DNA of 64,000 bases from RGIG5612 sp963599255 (lineage in GTDB: Bacteria; Bacillota; Clostridia; Lachnospirales; Lachnospiraceae). The translations under genes were made by a program, and so were the position numbers. The DNA lies in contig CAVBWS010000005.1 in assembly GCA_963599255.1 (NCBI GenBank), positions 1 through 64,000 of the forward strand, given 5' to 3'. The notes under the pieces were generated by a model. It searched no databases. It worked only from the letters and a program-made list of their open reading frames with translations, and was not told where the DNA came from. Shown here piece by piece: positions 61,860 through 64,000 of this stretch (within the stretch, counting starts at the first letter, position 1; each line of letters begins with the position of its first letter).

Positions 61860-62402
61860 ATGATGAAATTTTTTCAAAAGCCAAACGGCACAACGCTGAA
61901 GATTCAATTCTTCGCATTTGTCTGGATCCTGATCTGTACTGCTCTAGTTCAGATCTTCAGCGGACCGCTGGGCAGCATCGGCATCCACAGCTGGACCATC
62001 TTCGTTGCGAACGTTCTGTTCTTTATTAAGGGCAATCCGAACCAAAAAGAAGGTCTGTTGGAGGATTTCCTGGGTGGTCTGTTCGGACTGATCGGAACAT
62101 TCGGAACCATCCACATGATGACATGGTTGATGGGCTTCGGTATGCAGGAGACAGTTGCACTGCTTATTCCTATTGCAATATTCCTGTTCCTTACTATAGC
62201 ACTTCATCCATTCGTTCCGTACGTATTCAACACGATTGCTCTGTGCTTCTTCACAGTAGGATTCATTAATGTTGAAGAGCTGTTAGCTCATCCATGGGGA
62301 CATTTTGCAAGCGTTCTCATCGGCAATGTGATTGTAAATGTGGGCATCATCGTTATCGCCGGAATCATTACAAAATCTGCAGCAAAAAAAGCTGCCAAAT
62401 AG
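61860..62402 (+). CDS. small polytopic membrane protein
   Basis: 180 residues, with five or six hydrophobic segments separated by short loops and a lysine-rich tail (KSAAKKAAK). It begins MMKFFQKPNG; the second Met may be the start. It loosely resembles DUF1097/YcdZ-type membrane proteins, but I cannot confirm this. It has its own promoter and a downstream hairpin, so it is monocistronic. Confidence 0.75.
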   Translation: MMKFFQKPNGTTLKIQFFAFVWILICTALVQIFSGPLGSIGIHSWTIFVANVLFFIKGNPNQKEGLLEDFLGGLFGLIGTFGTIHMMTWLMGFGMQETVALLIPIAIFLFLTIALHPFVPYVFNTIALCFFTVGFINVEELLAHPWGHFASVLIGNVIVNVGIIVIAGIITKSAAKKAAK

Positions 62403-62456
62403 CAGCTTGAGTTGTTTTTTCTTCATTTAAAAATATAATTCATATACAAAAAACTC

Positions 62457-62516
62457 CGAAAACAGTGTCCTGAGACGTTCATAATATGAGTGCCGACGGA
62501 CACTGTTTTCGTCGGC
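62457..62516. terminator. two mutually exclusive hairpins after the small membrane protein gene
   Basis: CGAAAACAGTGTCC (62457-62470) pairs perfectly with GGACACTGTTTTCG (62498-62511), while GCCGAC (62492-62497) pairs with GTCGGC (62511-62516) around the right arm. The second fold would trap the right arm in a loop. It lies between two convergent genes and may simply be a terminator. Confidence 0.5.
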
Positions 62517-62597
62517 TTACACTGTAATTCACAGCGGCCGCACAGTCACCAAACCGGGCTGGACTATTTGCCCAAACTATGCGGCAGATCGCATCCG

Positions 62598-64000
62598 TCA
62601 GCCTTCTATGGTATGCAGTACCGCCGGCAGCAGCTGCTTCTTGCGGCTTAATACTCCCGGCATGTCATATACTCTGCAGCCCTTAGCTCCCGGAGTATCT
62701 GCAGCATTGTACTTAAGTATATTCTCATATGGCAGCTTCATTCCCGCCTTATATACGGTCGTAAGCAGCACACTCTTCTCATGCAGGACATCTGTTATCA
62801 TGAGCATGGCCCAGTCAAGACCCGATTTGTTCTTTACCTGCTCCAGCACATCGAGGAAATGGCCGATATATTCATCCAGATTGCTGAGGGTTGTGGTCTC
62901 GCACTGTCCGATTCCTACCTTAACGTCATTATTATTGTACATCTTGAAATCCGCCATAATAGCCGATTCTGCGTCTGTCTTGGCCAGATTAGAAGTTACA
63001 CTGAAGAGCATGGAGCCGAATTCCTTATAATCTACCCCGCAAATATCTGCCAGCTGTTTAACTGTTTTCTTATCAATTTCGGTTGTGGTAGGACTCTTAA
63101 GAATAAGTGTATCTGATAAAATGCCTGTAAGAAGCATCTTGGCTGTATCAATATCCGGCGTAACCTGATTTACCAAATACTGCTGCCATACTATTGTACA
63201 TGTACTTCCTAACGGCCTTGCATCCACAAATATCGGAAATGTTGTCTTCATTGTATCTAATCTGTGATGATCAACAATTTCCACAATATTGGCAGTCTCA
63301 ATTCCCTTTATGCTCTGCCCTGCTTCATTGTGATCCACCAGGATAACATTGTACGATGGTCTGCTTAAGAAGCACCTTCTGGTTACATATCCTACATATT
63401 TGCTGCCTTCTAATACCGCCAGGCCTCGAGCCTTAGATGATGCCAGCAGATCCTTCGCATCCTCGAACAGATCCGTACTCTGAACAGTTATGGCCTTCTT
63501 TCGCATGAGTTTACCCATAGGACCGCTCATCCGGAGCCTTCTGATGGTCTCGGCTGTACTTAATGAGGTGCTGTATATCAGGCCTTCATATCCTGCCAGA
63601 TCTATCTCCGGCATGAGTCTGTCTCCGATTCCTTCGCCGCCTTCCAGATTCATGGCGGGAAGTATATTACCTCCGTCGAGAAGCTGCTCCTCCATGGTTC
63701 TGGCAGTTATGATAATGGCAGGGACATTCAACCTGATGGCACATTCTATATGTTCCGGACGCATACCCATTACTACCATGGTCTTGGAAGCATTTGTCTT
63801 CAGAAATTCAAAAAATCCGAAAAGCGATGCCGCACCTACGGTGATGGACGCCGTAAATGCATCATGAACTCCTCTGTGCAGTATATGCCCCGGCAGAACA
63901 TCCTGTATGTTATTTACAGAAAAATCGTATTCCGGATTGTCATTAATATTCTCGTTCAGCAGCCAGGCCGTAACATCGTCAATGCTCAAGAGTCCTTCGA
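62598..64000 (-). CDS. CBS/DRTGG-containing DHH inorganic pyrophosphatase-like protein, 5' end missing
   Basis: At least 466 residues in the window, and the frame stays open to the edge, so the N-terminal DHH part is missing. In order there are a DRTGG-like domain (about 30-120), a CBS domain (about 160-210), the DHH motif block (VIEIVDHHRLDT, LGSTCTIVW, GILSDTLILKSPTTT) and a C-terminal DHHA2 domain. This layout is that of CBS-regulated family II Mn2+ pyrophosphatases, which are controlled by adenine nucleotides. Its true start lies beyond base 64,000. Confidence 0.9.
   Translation of the reverse strand, partial: EGLLSIDDVTAWLLNENINDNPEYDFSVNNIQDVLPGHILHRGVHDAFTASITVGAASLFGFFEFLKTNASKTMVVMGMRPEHIECAIRLNVPAIIITARTMEEQLLDGGNILPAMNLEGGEGIGDRLMPEIDLAGYEGLIYSTSLSTAETIRRLRMSGPMGKLMRKKAITVQSTDLFEDAKDLLASSKARGLAVLEGSKYVGYVTRRCFLSRPSYNVILVDHNEAGQSIKGIETANIVEIVDHHRLDTMKTTFPIFVDARPLGSTCTIVWQQYLVNQVTPDIDTAKMLLTGILSDTLILKSPTTTEIDKKTVKQLADICGVDYKEFGSMLFSVTSNLAKTDAESAIMADFKMYNNNDVKVGIGQCETTTLSNLDEYIGHFLDVLEQVKNKSGLDWAMLMITDVLHEKSVLLTTVYKAGMKLPYENILKYNAADTPGAKGCRVYDMPGVLSRKKQLLPAVLHTIEG

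Overview
The window looks like a chromosomal segment of an anaerobic Firmicute, most like a gut Lachnospiraceae (Clostridia). The reasons are strong AGGAGG ribosome binding sites, short intergenic spacers, moderate GC, a Pdu-type shell operon, and family types common in that group (AAA-ATPase-like/PD-(D/E)XK proteins, RbsABC-type importers, M24 proteins). No rRNA, tRNA, CRISPR array or intact insertion sequence was recognised.

Region 1 (1-14,700) is a bacterial microcompartment (BMC) locus in three minus-strand blocks around a plus-strand DeoR regulator. Block A is an importer (binding protein, double ATPase, permease). Block B is mtnK-mtnA (methylthioribose kinase and methylthioribose-1-phosphate isomerase). 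Block C is class II aldolase - PduL - BMC-P - CoA-acylating aldehyde dehydrogenase - PduS/RnfC-like - BMC-T - BMC-H - BMC-P - a third BMC-P cut by the window edge. No diol dehydratase is present. The simplest reading is uptake of 5-deoxyribose or 5-methylthioribose, phosphorylation, isomerisation to a 5-substituted ribulose-1-phosphate, cleavage to DHAP plus acetaldehyde or methylthioacetaldehyde, and aldehyde conversion to acyl-CoA and acyl-phosphate inside the shell. In effect it is a compartmentalised DHAP shunt.

Region 2 (14,800-20,000) holds a PHP phosphoesterase, an ECF sigma factor co-transcribed with a small leader-peptide-like protein, an AAA-ATPase/nuclease-like protein, an XRE regulator and several gene remnants. 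Region 3 (20,000-24,900) is an operon of malic enzyme, citrate-lyase alpha subunit, a D-2-hydroxyacid dehydrogenase and citrate-lyase beta subunit, with no acyl carrier subunit.

Region 4 (25,100-49,900) has three related transport/catabolic operons. Two carry RbsABC-like importers with two permeases each, one carries a TRAP importer, and all three carry M24 (creatinase/prolidase fold) proteins whose metal ligands are substituted. The M24 proteins fall into two recurring types, here called A and B. D-2-hydroxyacid dehydrogenase paralogs end two of the operons, and LysR or Crp/Fnr regulators accompany each. The substrates are unknown.

Region 5 (50,000-56,700) has an AAA_14/DUF4143 ATPase beside a broken sufE copy, then sufE-like, a small unknown gene, a fucose-isomerase-like gene, a LysR gene and a sufS-like cysteine desulfurase. 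Region 6 (56,700-64,000) has mgtE behind a leader with its own strong promoter and a 29-codon Cys-rich ORF, a membrane-anchored unknown protein, an acyltransferase-3, a small membrane protein and a truncated CBS/DHH pyrophosphatase-like gene.
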